This document shows, one piece after another, positions 27,231 to 39,432 of a DNA stretch of 64,000 nucleotides. The notes under the pieces were generated by a model that saw only the letters and a list, made by a program, of their open reading frames with translations, was not told where the DNA came from and ran no database searches. The position numbers were made by a program, and so were the translations under genes. This stretch comes from Acanthornis magna (Eukaryota; Chordata; Aves; Passeriformes; Acanthizidae): positions 14,833,501 to 14,897,500 of the forward strand of contig JAWUZG010000029.1 in NCBI GenBank assembly GCA_036785705.1, given 5' to 3'. Numbering within the stretch: position 1 is the first letter of the stretch; the number at the start of each line of letters is the position of its first letter.

Positions 27231-30200
27231 ACATATTTGTGATTCCTAATACCATCAACAGACTACATTATTTTTAATGTTCTAGAACCACAGAGCTCTA
27301 ATCAGTTTAGTGATTAGTACCGGTTAACACTCCCACCAACTTTCACTGCTTATTGGAATGCCTGCCCTTCCCCTCCTATAGGTATTTTTTTTCACTTACT
27401 TGTAGCTTTACCTAATAAAGCAAATTAAGGAGAGTCATATAGAATACAGGTATACTTTTCACTTTTAAGTGTGCCTCCAACAGCTTCCTTTTGGGTCTTC
27501 AACAAATTTCCTTTTCCAAAAGTGTTTATTTTGGAAGAAGTTTTGATAATTTACAAGCCCTCTTTCTTTCTGTTTGAAGTCAAGATCTACACTATGAAGG
27601 GAATTTCCTCTACTTTTTATTTGGATTTTCTGGAATATTCAGAGACCGGTACAATTGGCTTCGGTCTAAGACTCAGGCAACAATATGACTACTATACTTA
27701 GTGAAAAAGGAGATAAATCATATACTCACAGAGTTACAGACAATAGAGTTCCATAAAGTCAATTTACTCATTCCCATGTCCATGCAGGTTTATTTCCTAT
27801 GGTACATATTTTTCCTCATTCTTTGTTTTTTCTTGGTTTTAAATGTCAATAAGAGTAAAGAAAATGTATTGAAAATTTTGATGTTCCCTTTTCTGCTGCA
27901 AACAGTCATTTGCTTTAGTGCTTGCAAGAAAATAAAGTAAAAGACACTAAGTTCCTATGCTTTATTTTTTGAGAAACTTCTAGATATGTATTCTGTGGCT
28001 AACATCTTCAGCTTAACAAGAGATTTATGTTGTAACAAGGAGAGCACTTTTCAAGACTTCATCCATTTATTTTTCAGTAGATAGACATTTCTCATATCTA
28101 ATAGGCCTTTGCTCAAAAGCTGAAGTTATTCCAGCAAGACTCATGCCCTCATACATACCTTCCTAAACTGACATTACCATGCATTTCATCTTTTATTTGC
28201 TTGCACACAGTACCAGCTTTCTGCCTGCACCTGTTTTTCTTCAGGACATCAATCTATCTCCAGTATTTCTGCTTGTACTCTTGTATAAAATGTGTTGTTG
28301 AATTGGCATATTGGCATATTATAACATCGCTGACATTAGTGAAAATTAATCACAGAGAGTCACCATTATTTTACCTTGTCTCATTCATATAACATTCAAA
28401 TTATTTGAATGAAATAAACAAAACTTTAAACATGAAAAAAGCCTAAATCTCAAAGAGAGTTAATGGGCAATGATGATCAGCTCTCTTCTGTTCTGTCAGT
28501 TTTATAAAGGGAATGTGAATTCAGTCATGTTTCCTTGTTCATAGTACAAGGGAGCTGATGAAATAATAAATAATTTCAATCATGTGCTAAATACCAGAGA
28601 GAGGTTTATAATTGCCTGCCATCTATTTTTTTCTTTACTTGCTGCAAGCGCTTCCCTTCTTTGCTCATGTTTATAAATTTTGCATATCTGCATTCTTTGC
28701 TCGTGTATTGACTTATAAACATATCAGATTTAACAATCCAAGGGCTGTTAAAATATACAACCCGTTCCAATTATTTTATTTCCATTTCATGTGTTTACCA
28801 TTATTTTGTAGGACTGACCCGGGTTAATACCTGAAGATAAATGCTGAAGACCCACAGAAATCACATTATACACTGAGTTACTTGGAATTTCCTCTGTGTT
28901 CTCCTCATGGATTTGAGCTTACAGTAGAGTTATGAGAAGAAAGATTTCAAAAAACACTCAACACTCCTTCAACAAGAAATGTAAATTTAAGCAAATTGTC
29001 TTTTGGTCATACATGCAAAAGAAATCCCAAACCCCGACAAACAACAGATGGAAAACAGAATAAACCCTGACATACTAAAAATTTGCAGAAAAGACCTGCA
29101 AAAATACAAATACAACCAAACATCATTGTTACTTATTTATATGCTAAAAGTTTCAGATTTTCAAGAATGAGGTCAGCAGGGACTTCAGCCTTTTTTTTAA
29201 GGTAATCGATAACATGAGTTGCCATTAATTGGGTCTCATTTATTAGTTATGACACCTAATAACTCAATTTTGATTTTTCTTAACAAATTTGAATTTGAGC
29301 TGAAGTCCCCCACCCTGCCCAAAAAAACCCCCCAAAAACATGACCCCTTTCTATCTGATAATATTTGCAATTATGATAGTTCAAATGCTTTGGAAATGCC
29401 AGTGATATTACCTTAGAAGTCTGACTGTGACTATAATAGCTGTTAACGGCCAATCCACACAATTATACACAATAACTTGATGAAAATCGTAGACACACCT
29501 TGCAGAGGCCCTTAAGAAGGGAAGTTTCACATAGAGCCCAGGAAATGTGAAACACAGGAAGGTAATTTTCTCTTTTCTTTGAATTCTCTCCTCTTTCCAC
29601 CACCTCTAATTGGACGGAATTTTACATAACACAACTTTTTCAAAACAAATGAGTTCTACTCTAGGAACAAGACTTCATATACTTTGTACAAAAAGGGAGG
29701 ACTTCCTATATACCATATATACTACCTATATACTTCAGAGTGGCGTCCCATAGGAAACTTCATATTCCCTTCATCTTTGCTTGTCAGAAAAAGCAGCGCA
29801 GAGTGGATTGACAGATACTTGCTGCATATCTTTGATATCAATGAAAATTTAGCACTCATACTAACAAATTTACCACCCTTGATCCAGTGAAAAGGAGAGG
29901 CAAAACAGACACAATTTTTAAAAAATGCCATAGAAACAAGTCAAAATTATGTCTCTAATCAAACGTTTCCTATGGCCATCAGGCAGCTATTAGGAGGTTT
30001 GGTGAAAGCTTAAGATGCTTCACAAAAACCCTTTATCTCCAACAGTGCAAATGAGGTTAATGGACTCATTTTCATTCTGTGATTCACTTCCTCTGTTCTG
30101 TTTCTTTGTTTTATGCAGATAATTGGAAACAACAAAGAAACATCATTCTCTAGAGCTTAGCAGGGAAGGGAAGTTCACTTCTTTCCAAAAACACAAATTC

Positions 30201-31594
30201 AAGAGAAGAAAAAGAAGGAAAATAAAACCAGTGGGCAGAAAATAATAGTTATACGAAAGGGAAATAGGCAATTAGCACCCACCCTCCCACAAACACCAGC
30301 GCACATTCACACAATCTACAGAAATGCCTGATCTTAACACAGCTTCCCCAAGTCTTTAGGCTTGAATAAAACATTACTGCTGTCTGTCCCTTGGGAGGAC
30401 CTCAGTATTGCTGTGAGATGGCACTACAGAGGCACAAAGAAAGGGGAAAAAAGACTTTAACAGTACTGAATATAATATTCTCTGTCAGAGAAATAAAGAA
30501 TACTCTTATGATTTACTCATGATTTACTTACAATTTTTCAAAACTGGAAGAGTTAGTTCTACAAGCAGAAATCACAAAACATTCTGATTTCCACATCTCC
30601 TTTATTCAAACATTATTGCATATGCTGTAAAAACCTGGCTCTGCTGGTCAATGACAAGCATTTTTGAGAAAATATTGTACTGTAGTGCTGAAATGCAACT
30701 TTAAAATCTTTTCTTCAACAAAGACAATAACATCACCTATAGTATACATTTGCTATATTGACACCAGGAGATAGGAATATAAAGGGGCTTACTTATTTTG
30801 GAATCAAAGAAAGGGAAAGTTTGGAGAACAAAACACTTGCACACATATAGTAGCTCCTTCAAAGATGAAGTAGGCCATCAAAGAGTGTTCAGGGCATTCT
30901 AGAAATGGTGTACAATCTCTTCAGACACAAATTCAATGGACTGAGCTTTCTCGGTATTTGGAAAGGTCAAGAAATATGGCAGTGGGATTGGATGAATATC
31001 ATAACACTGCTGTCTTTAAAACTCATCTTTTAAAACTTTAAAACTGCATCTGTTTATATTTCATATTACAAATGTTTAACAGTGTAAAAATCTGTAACTG
31101 TCTGTATTCGGTTCTTTAACAAAGAAATCTGCTGGATTCATTTTCACAATGAAAATATACCATCACAAAAGAACTGATAATTCTTTCTGCTAGCCATCTA
31201 GCATTGTGCAGAAACTGAACATACTGCCCTCTGAATTCCAGAAGTTATCACTTCCTAACCAGCTATATGTATTTGCAGAAAAGAAGTATTTGATGCTTTC
31301 TTATCAGAACTTATTCTTAAGGAAACTAATGAAAACATCTTTGATGACCACCTGGCCCAAATGTTTGAGGTTCCCCACTATTCTCTTCTCTTCTCTACAT
31401 CCTCTTCTTGCAAATATTATTTATTAAATGCCATCAACTTACAGAATTTATAAAGAAAAATAAGGAGGAATATGTGCATATGGAGGGAATAGAACAAACA
31501 TACCTTTGCCTTATAAGATGCAGATTATGAATATAAAGGTTTCTAACCTGCATTGAAAAGATTCGCTTTAGGTTGCAGTCTTTAATATATTATT

Positions 31595-31599
<5 letters not shown>

Positions 31600-31628
<29 letters not shown>
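31600..31628. repeat. (AT)n microsatellite, about 14.5 units
   Basis: An uninterrupted 29-base AT dinucleotide run following TATTTGTAC. Confidence 0.95.
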
Positions 31629-31632
<4 letters not shown>

Positions 31633-33474
31633 TAAAAGTTCTGTTTGTATAGCAATATTCATGTGGGAGCATAATATTATAAATGGATTCTATAAATTAA
31701 ACTTCCTCAGATTCACAGCTTCAGACAGTTAAATGAGGAAGTATAATGTTGCAAAGGCAGATTTTGAAATAAACTTGGGACATGAAGGTTAGGACACCAC
31801 TATTCTCTTGACATACCTTTAGAAGACCTTTCAGAGGATGAAAGATACTAAGGAAAAACAAACACCCCATAGTTTGTGTGACAGGACCATATATTCGGAT
31901 GAACAGATGTGGGAATGAGACTTCAGGGAATTCATGATTGATTTCCATATCCCACTAGAACAATATATGCATGCACACTTGTTTTTTATGGAAGGATGGT
32001 GGAATTATAAAGTACAGGTCAGCAATCACAAATCAAGCAGGTTTCACAGTCCAGCAGAAATGACAACAAATCAACCTGACTTTTGACCAAGGAAGGGCGT
32101 AAAAAGCACCTGGAGAAATCAGACAATCTATCCTTCACAGACAAAGAACCAGAGGTAAAAGACATTTCACAAGAAATCAATCAATCTCTCTCCAGAAACA
32201 TAATAGTGATCTGGGGATTTTACCTATCAAAATTCACAGAATTTAACACTTGATATATTATGTACACCATTTCTTCTCATTGTCTCCTAAGTGTGCTTAA
32301 TAACTTCATTTAATTAGAATGTCCCAGACTGTTCTGACAAATTGAACATACCTTGTTTTGCCAACAAAATAATTTTCACACTTTAGCATGTGGAAACTGG
32401 TCATGCTACAACTCTTATTTGAGGCAATAGACTAAAAAGCAGTATTAGTTGAATTATGGATTTGGAAAATATGCATGTTACAGCAACAGGAACTTAAACT
32501 CTTGTGACAGACCAACTTTAATTTGATAACAATTAAATTTAAAAAAACCTTGAAAGGATTTTTTTCCATTTCTACTTAAGGTACTTCATGCACCAGTAAA
32601 TTTTCCATCCCTTTGGTAACGTTATGATTATTTATACTAGCACATTTATATTTTCTTTTTATTAGATATGCATCTTGTACATTTTAAAGAAAAATCAATT
32701 TTTAACACTAATAAATTCTGCTTTTAAAATCTTTTTTCTCTGTCTGAAGCATTCATGTTCAACCTCAAATGTGTGGGACACTTCAGAAGTGCAACCTGAA
32801 GTTTTTTTGGATCAAAAATATTTTTGACATGCAAATGTAATTTTTAGTGTAGAAATTTAAATGTTAATTTTAAAAATCCAAGAGTTTTGATGGTCTTTTT
32901 TGATTTTCATAAATGCTAACATAGAAGAGCAAGCCCAATAAATATTGAAGGCACAATTTTTAGGAACCTTTTTTAATATATGGTCTGTCAACAAACAAAA
33001 ATACTGAGAATTCTAAGGCTTCAACTTATGAGAGCTTCTCAATTATGCACAATGTGCATAAAATTCAGTGCTTAAAATTCAGCAAAAGGTTAAGACCTGC
33101 CCTGAACGATGATATTATTTTTTTGTCTTCAGGATTTCAAGCTTGAAAAGATAAGTTTATTTCTCCACTCGGTACCTTTTCTTTTAATCTATTAAAATTC
33201 TTCTTTCTCTGAAATGGACAGAGATCTGAGAATTCATTCTGAGTTGGATTGATTCCTTTACAGAACTTCTCAGGGTTTATTTTGTAAGGATGAAGAGGTG
33301 TAAAAAGATTCTTAGAAGTAAAATTAAGTTTAGTATTGTACTCTTTGTTGAGCAGCACCGAGGCATTTACCTATAATATGATCCACACAAATGAATTACA
33401 TCCAGAATTCCATTTCACCTGTTATATAGACTAAAAGACAACAGCACTTTAAACACATATTTGTTTTGATAATT

Positions 33475-33483
33475 TTTTACCTC
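33475..33483 (-). other. CNTNAP2: Splice donor of the CNTNAP2 exon
   Basis: On the minus strand the exon ends GGAG and the intron begins GTAAAAAATT. The GT is at 33480-33479. The last exon base is G and intron positions +3 and +4 are A, as usual. Position +5 is A instead of the common G, so the site is of moderate or weak strength by consensus. Splitting here leaves one base of a glycine codon, which preserves the family's FGG sequence. Confidence 0.85.
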
Positions 33484-33630
33484 CAAAGAAGTATTTTTCT
33501 CCAGTCTTGACTTGTAGAGGGCTGTTTGTTCGAACAGCTGAAGCTTCATCACCATCAATGGTGAGGACAGCAAAATTTTCCTTAGCTAGGAATCGAACTT
33601 CATGCCACTGCCCATCATTGAGACCAGAGC
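33481..33630 (-). CDS. CNTNAP2: Internal exon of contactin-associated protein-like 2 (Caspr2), laminin G domain part
   Basis: This single internal exon of 150 nt contributes 49 whole codons plus two split codons. It begins in phase 1 (2 nt complete a codon) and ends in phase 1 (1 nt left over). The translation shows laminin G hallmarks: [10 protein letters not shown] near the start (the D-G-x-W-H strand motif), LTIDGDEAS in the middle, and TGEKYFFG at the end. From memory of the family, the run AKENF...[21 protein letters not shown] matches CNTNAP2 better than CNTNAP1, 3, 4 or 5. It falls in the second laminin G domain, roughly residues 450-500 of about 1330, probably exon 9. Caspr2 is a single-pass axonal membrane protein that works with contactin-2 to cluster Kv1 channels at juxtaparanodes. 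The exon is bounded by AG at 33631-33632 and GT at 33479-33480, read on the minus strand. The longer open frame at 33449-33643 is not real: it runs into intron on both sides and starts at TTG inside the acceptor tract. Exon number and paralog are inferred; the laminin G assignment is secure. Confidence 0.9.
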
Positions 33631-33650
33631 CTATGAAAAACAAAAAAACA
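33631..33650 (-). other. CNTNAP2: Splice acceptor and polypyrimidine tract of the CNTNAP2 exon
   Basis: On the minus strand the exon is preceded by a T-rich tract broken by a single G and ending in CATAG. The AG lies at 33632-33631 and the exon starts with GCTCTGG. This is a normal U2-type acceptor with a strong pyrimidine tract. No branch point can be assigned with confidence. Confidence 0.85.
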
Positions 33651-35219
33651 TTGCAACATTTTACTTACTCCAATATTTATTATCTGTAAGTGTATTGTGT
33701 GTTTCTCTCCCAGGCTCATTATATAAGCTTTACTAAAAGCTATTGCAGAAATGAAATAATTTTGATTTCAGGTGTGATTACAAGGTATTGTTATTACATA
33801 GTTAAAAGAAATTAACTTTATATCATAAATAGAAGTCTTGAAACTACCAAAGTGTCCATGCTGGCAGGCATAATAGTATCTAACTACAGGCGTTATTGCT
33901 CACCTTTCCTATCAAAAGGCCATATTCTGCATTTTACTAATAAAGAATAGGTCTTGATTGTTTCTATGATCAAGCTCAGAAGGAAAAGATATCGATTCAT
34001 CCATTTCACTATAGTGAGTAACAGACCCAAAGGACACTTTATGCTCATATTAGGCATATATCAAGTTAGATATTTCCAAGAAAAAGGAAAGGAAAAATAG
34101 GAGAGGAAAAGGCTCACACAAGTGATGAATTCACTGCTAATGCTGTCATTGGGATGTAGGGCTACTCACAGAAGAGGAAGACATTATCACAGAGGCACTG
34201 CAAAACCAGCAAACCTCTGAAACCCCCACTATCTTAGGGGAGCACCATCCTCCCAATACTGGCAGCAGTGAAGCAGATGGGATTTTTCACTCATTCGGAA
34301 CTTTAAAAAAATCCCAGAATTTATATGCTTCTTACATTGTCCCTAGAATCTGGCTGAAAGCCAGTTTGCCTGGCTCATTAAGAACTGCAAAAGGGTATTT
34401 CTGTGCAGACAAGTTACGTTGGGTTAGCAAGTAAGTAGCAAACACCTTAGTAAAAGCAAATTCCAAGTTATGGCACCTCTTACAAGCAACATTTTCTCCA
34501 CCTAAAGTCACCTTAGGAAATTGTCATTTGCCAAAATAAACCACAATGCAATGTAATAAGCTGTTTCAAAAATTAAGCAGAATGTAAAATGTCAGCAGAG
34601 GTATAACGGAAGATTAACTTTCAAAATATTCAAAAGAATGTAACCTTCTATGAACAAAGAACAGTAGTCATGGCAAACAGATATACCTAACCATTTAATG
34701 AATATTTTTTCCTAGTGTTTTCATATCTTTGTTGAAGATATGAGATCAAGTTGTAAAATGACATAGGGTGCTTTTCTCAGAATATTATCAGAAAATTCAT
34801 TAGTATTGATAAAAGTGGAAGAAACCTCTTGAAAATATATCAGTAAGAAATGTTTCTACTAAAACTTGTAATCTTGCTCAAACTAGAGTAAGAACAGATG
34901 AAAGACTTAATATACCAAACATGAGGGATTTTTTCCTTCTGTTTGTAACCTCTTTTTCTTTCATTTTCATTATACTTGAAAAAGAAGAAACCGAAATACA
35001 CATAATTATAACACAGATAAAATTAATTTCCACTGGTAATAAACGAAGCAAGAAAAAGAAGACAGAATTTTTTATAGACTTCCAAACCAAAATTGTTACA
35101 GCATGTGCCACTACGGTTGAAGCTTATCAGAACATACTTAAAGCCCCAATTTTCCAGCCTGAGATGACCTAACATTCAAAAATGTTTTGTTTTGTTTTTT
35201 TTTTTAATCGAGATATTCA
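33651..35219. other. Intronic stretch between the exon and an LTR-like segment
   Basis: AT-rich unique-looking intron upstream of the exon on the minus strand. A short T-rich run (TTTTG and T13) at about 35182-35207 precedes the LTR-like segment. Nothing else is recognised. Confidence 0.6.
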
Positions 35220-35874
35220 GTGTTACCTTGAACTGAATAACAACGACTAGAGACTCCTGGATGAAATTAAGAATTGGCTATTAAAACACAAGGGACAAAA
35301 GTAATGGCATGAGCTGCTCATCACAAAGAGAGGTATGTCTAAAACACTCTCTGGAAAGGGGGATATTGCAGAAACCAAGACACAACAGGGTATGAGACAA
35401 AAAGGTGCACAGTTCAGCCTGGCCAAGACCCTCAGCACCGAGTAGGGAGAGGTGAGGGGAAACAGGGCAGAAAGGGCCCTGCCAACTCCAAGGGAGAGCA
35501 AGAGCAGGGACAGAGGGGGCTCCGGCCACCAGAGCAGGAGAAGAGTGCAAGAGAGCAGGAGCAGCAGAGTGCTGGTCTTACCCCTGCATCCCCTCCTGTG
35601 CTGCTCAGGAGCAGGATGTCCAGGAGCTGTGAGTGAGGAAGCTGAGCTTCAAGAAGGAGGAAGAAAGGTGCTGTAATGATTGCCTTTGTTTCTCACTACC
35701 TAGATCTATTTTAATTGGCAATGAATTAAATTAATTTTCCCAAGCCGAGTCTGTTTTGCTTGCAACTGGAAGTGGTACATGATCTCCCTGTCTTTATCTC
35801 ACTCCATGGACTTCTCAGGCTTATTTTCTTCCCTTGCCCTGTGGAGGAGTGGGAGTGAGAGAACCCACCATGAC
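35220..35874 (+). mobile_element. Endogenous retrovirus LTR-like segment (edges uncertain)
   Basis: A GC- and purine-richer segment that stands out from the intron. Its right part (about 35680-35874) resembles the R/U5 end of a bird ERV LTR: TTTAATTGGCAATGAATTAA, then CCCAAGCCGAGTCTGTTTTGC, GTCTTTATCTCACTCCATGG, and a G-rich GTGGAGGAGTGGGAGTGAGA block ending AACCCACCATGACA. The purine-rich part at 35400-35660 would be U3 or internal sequence. I could not locate a matching left terminus or a target-site duplication, so the start is a guess from composition. It is broken and has no retroviral gene that I can support. It lies antisense to CNTNAP2. Confidence 0.6.
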
Positions 35875-38791
35875 AACTGATGGAGTGAAAGATAGATGAT
35901 CATGCCATGAAATTGGAAATTCACTGCATTTCATATAATAAGGCTTAGTTCACCACTCTCACCTCTTGGAGATACTCCTTTGTAAAAGAATAAACTGACA
36001 GTACTAATGAGAAAAGTGTTTTAAATTTAATATGGCATGAGATGTAAATGACTTCAGTTATTTTATTCTGTCTTTTTGCATTTTGTGTCTGTACTGTGTT
36101 CTCCCCACGTGCAGTGAAGGGAAAACACCCCAAGCTCAGCAGCGGCACGCCAAGAAAGTGAACATTACAATGACTCAAGGAAAAAAGCAGCTGGAGGGAA
36201 GGTGGATCAGCAGAGCAGGTGGTTCTCCCAAGCAGATCAAGAAAAGAGAGCATGAAGAGAAGTGCAGGCTACGAGCAAAAGTGATTTCATGCATTATCTC
36301 TGTGTGCGCAGCATTTAGCAAGATATACTAAGGGAACACATTGCTGTCTGCAAGCTGCTTGCTAGAGGCATGATTGGAAAAGCATTGTTTTTTTGACTGT
36401 ATTAAAAATATTTACTCCTATAAGTTGACATCATTCCTGTCAGTCCCTGAACGATCACACTGTTTCTGCTTTATGAACTCTTCAGTGTATTGATACAAAA
36501 TAATAATGAGTTAAGGCTGCATTCTTCTTAGCTAGAGGTATTAACCATCCTCATGGTGCTTTGCAGTAAGACAGTAATATTCCCAACTGTTCTGGCTCAA
36601 AGTCATCACAAAAATTCTTGTGCAATTTTGCTTTTGCTTAGAAACTTCTTATTGGTACATTTTTTCCTGTGGAGTTTACCAATGAATGCTAATGAGGATT
36701 GCTCATTAGTACTCAGCAAGTACTAACTATTGTCTTTACAGAATTGTACTCCCCAGTCAGAAAACTAAAAGCACCTTTTATCTCTGCCACTGTTTTTATC
36801 TGATTTTTAAATTTATGTGTATTAGCAACATTAGTGTCAACCCTCCTTTTTTAATGTGACAATGATTTATTTCAGGAACTTAAATTATTATTGGGATATA
36901 TGATATATTCAATATATATATTATGGGGGATAAATCTGTACAGCTGCATGAGCTGTTTCTATTGTAATATTTTATTACAAGCCTCATCCATATTGAGAGA
37001 TTATTTTTGCTCACTGAGAACTTTATGTAAACCAAGACTCATTATAAGAGTATATCATGCCTCTTTACAATAAAAGAATTTTTGGTTGTGAAGTTTAGAA
37101 TGGCCTACATCCCAAATTCACAATGCTGGTTTCTCATTGCAGTTTAACTTTCTCATCTGAGCTGATACATGTATTTATTTGCATTCTTTTTTTTTTTTTA
37201 CTTTTTTTTGGTATGCAAGTTGAGGGAAAAAAAAAAGAAATACATACTGCCACCACCACAAATTCCCTACTGAGTTCTGGAAAAGATGGTTTCATATGCA
37301 AATTAAATATGTTAATGAAATGCATTCTCTCTATCTAGGTTTTCTATTTAAATGACATTTTAAAAGTAGGACTCTTGAGTTAGGCACTTTGATTGAACAA
37401 GAAGAAACAGATGTTTTGCTTATTACAGACATGGAAGAAGAACTATGTTAACGAATACCAAAAATGTACAAGGGTTTAATACATAATGGAGAATTTAGAA
37501 TGGTAACATCTGGTCGAGCTTTGCCTCGAGGAAAACTAAAGTAGCAAAAATCTCAAATTCTTCTACAGATAACCTTGTGTGATCAAATCTTCCTTTAAAA
37601 GGTGCTGACCCACGCAGAGACTATCAATGATTGCTAGATTATACAGTCTGATGATGTACATGGACAAAAGTCTTCTGAAATTAACAGCATACCATCTGCC
37701 ACATCAGAACAGAACCTTGTCTTAATTTTGATATAGAACAGTGACCCAAAATTCAGTTCAAATGTTTAAGAAGAAAACAGGGAAAGAAGAGTATCATTAG
37801 CTCCATGAAGCACTGGAGCAATGCAAGGCTATGAGACTGCAATGGATCTTTAGTTCCTACTGCTGTAGTAAAGAATTATTATATGTATGATAATTTCTTG
37901 CAAATTCTTACTAGGAAATGAAACCCTCAACACTCAGCCTGAATGCAGAGGGAGAGGTTTGCTTGTTCTTGTTTTCACTTTAGCCAGACAGAACCATGTT
38001 TCAGGATGGTGTTGTAGTTGTTATTCCTGGCTAATCCCTCACTAATTCAGTACAACTTTGCACTAGTATTTCTGGCTATATGAAAACAAGCCAACAATGT
38101 TTTGTTTGAAACATTCAGCTGTGTTCAAATATACAGCACTATATGCCATTAATATTCAATCAGAAAAAAAAATAAAATCACCAGGATGTAATTACAACAG
38201 CCGTGCTTCTCTGTGTTTGGTTAATTGTATTTTTAAACTGGAAAAGTAAAATCACAGCTCTTCCTATAGCAATATTTTAGATAGTTTCTGCAATAAGCCA
38301 TCTAAGTATATAATCTGTTTTAGGATGTATGATTCAGAGAACATATTTTTATTTTTAGTTTTATTCCTTTTTTTGCTATCCTGATGTAAGATAAGACAGT
38401 GGAAAATGCAGTCCTTGAATGCATTTTAATGATGGAAAACCCTTTCTCCAACAAAATCAAAACAGTTATGACAAACTTTGTCTCACGTTTAAGCTCACAG
38501 TTCTTTTTTTAAGGTCAGTATTTGGAAAAATGTCCCTATTTCACCCATTGGTGGTATTTACTTTATACTGATTTTGCTCTGTAAGTTAATACCAGAAGAG
38601 TAAAGAATGAGCATTTATCTTGATATGCATCTCTAGACTCATATGTATAGGAGGTATTTTCAAAAGAGTTGATAATTTTCTTGTTTCCACACTTAGTATG
38701 TGCAGTGCAGGAAACAGAACATACAGCAAATGCATAAACATACAACGCTGCAGAGTCTTTATAGCATTCAAACATATTCTTATAAAAGATG

Positions 38792-38829
38792 TGACTACTG
38801 GCGATTTTAATGACTACTGGTGATTTTAA
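38792..38829. repeat. Two-copy tandem duplication, 19-base unit
   Basis: TGACTACTGGCGATTTTAA at 38792-38810 is followed directly by a copy with one C-to-T change at 38811-38829. Confidence 0.9.
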
Positions 38830-39374
38830 CCATAAACCTGGCAAATAATGGTCAAACTCATAAAGTTTTTTTTGTTCTTTTACTGAAAAGTAATAAAACA
38901 GATAAAAGAATGTTTGCTCTTGAATGACAGAAAAAAAAATGTTTGTAAATTCTAAGTTTAGATACTTGTAGAATCTTGTGCAACTGCTGAAACAATTTTA
39001 GCTTTTCAAGCACAGGCTTTTTCCTCTCCTGTCTCTACTGCTCTTGCCACATTCTTTATTCTCAGTTAAAAAAAAAATAGTTATTTTGCCTTAGATATGA
39101 AAACATATACACACGGAAATTGGAATCTTGATATGTGTTTCAGCTCGCAGAAAGAATGCTTTTGTTAAAGATCAGATAAAACTTTTGCTACTGCCCTCTT
39201 CCTCTGTTCCAATCAACATCACATCAGAAAATGTTGGTTCTCAGAGTTCAATCTGTGCCTTGCAGTTGCATAAGACATCTGCTCAATGGCAGTCATCTCC
39301 ATGAATTGCCCCAGGATTATTCTTTACTAAGAAACATTACTCATTGTCTCTGAGTGACCATTACTAATAAACAT

Positions 39375-39432
39375 ATTATTTAGCATAACTTGTTATGCTA
39401 ACTTAGCATATTACTTATTATTTAGCACAACT
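39375..39432. repeat. Inverted repeat inside a pair of direct repeats
   Basis: TAGCATAAC and its exact reverse complement GTTATGCTA flank a TT loop at 39381-39400. The sequence ATTATTTAGCATAACT at 39375-39390 recurs with one change at 39417-39432, a 42-base spacing. Confidence 0.85.

Larger units (their letters stand above)
26846..33474. other. Intronic stretch just downstream of the exon
   Basis: AT-rich intron with an (AC)n microsatellite at 27197 and an (AT)n microsatellite at 31600. No interspersed repeat or additional exon was recognised. Open frames are short and uninformative. Confidence 0.6.
1..33480 (-). other. CNTNAP2: CNTNAP2 intron downstream of the exon (partial)
   Basis: All sequence at lower coordinates than the exon is the following intron of the minus-strand gene, and its 3' end lies outside the window. 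It is AT-rich. It contains CR1 fragments near 2.8, 10.8 and 26.4 kb and simple repeats near 6.9, 14.1, 21.4, 25.3, 27.2 and 31.6 kb. I recognised no second CNTNAP2 exon in it. A short exon with a poor match to memory could be missed without an alignment. Confidence 0.8.

Noticed and set aside
33449..33643. A 64-codon minus-strand open frame taken as a small gene
   Set aside because: Its ends lie in intron and its apparent start is TTG within the polypyrimidine tract. Only 33481-33630 is coding, as an internal exon.
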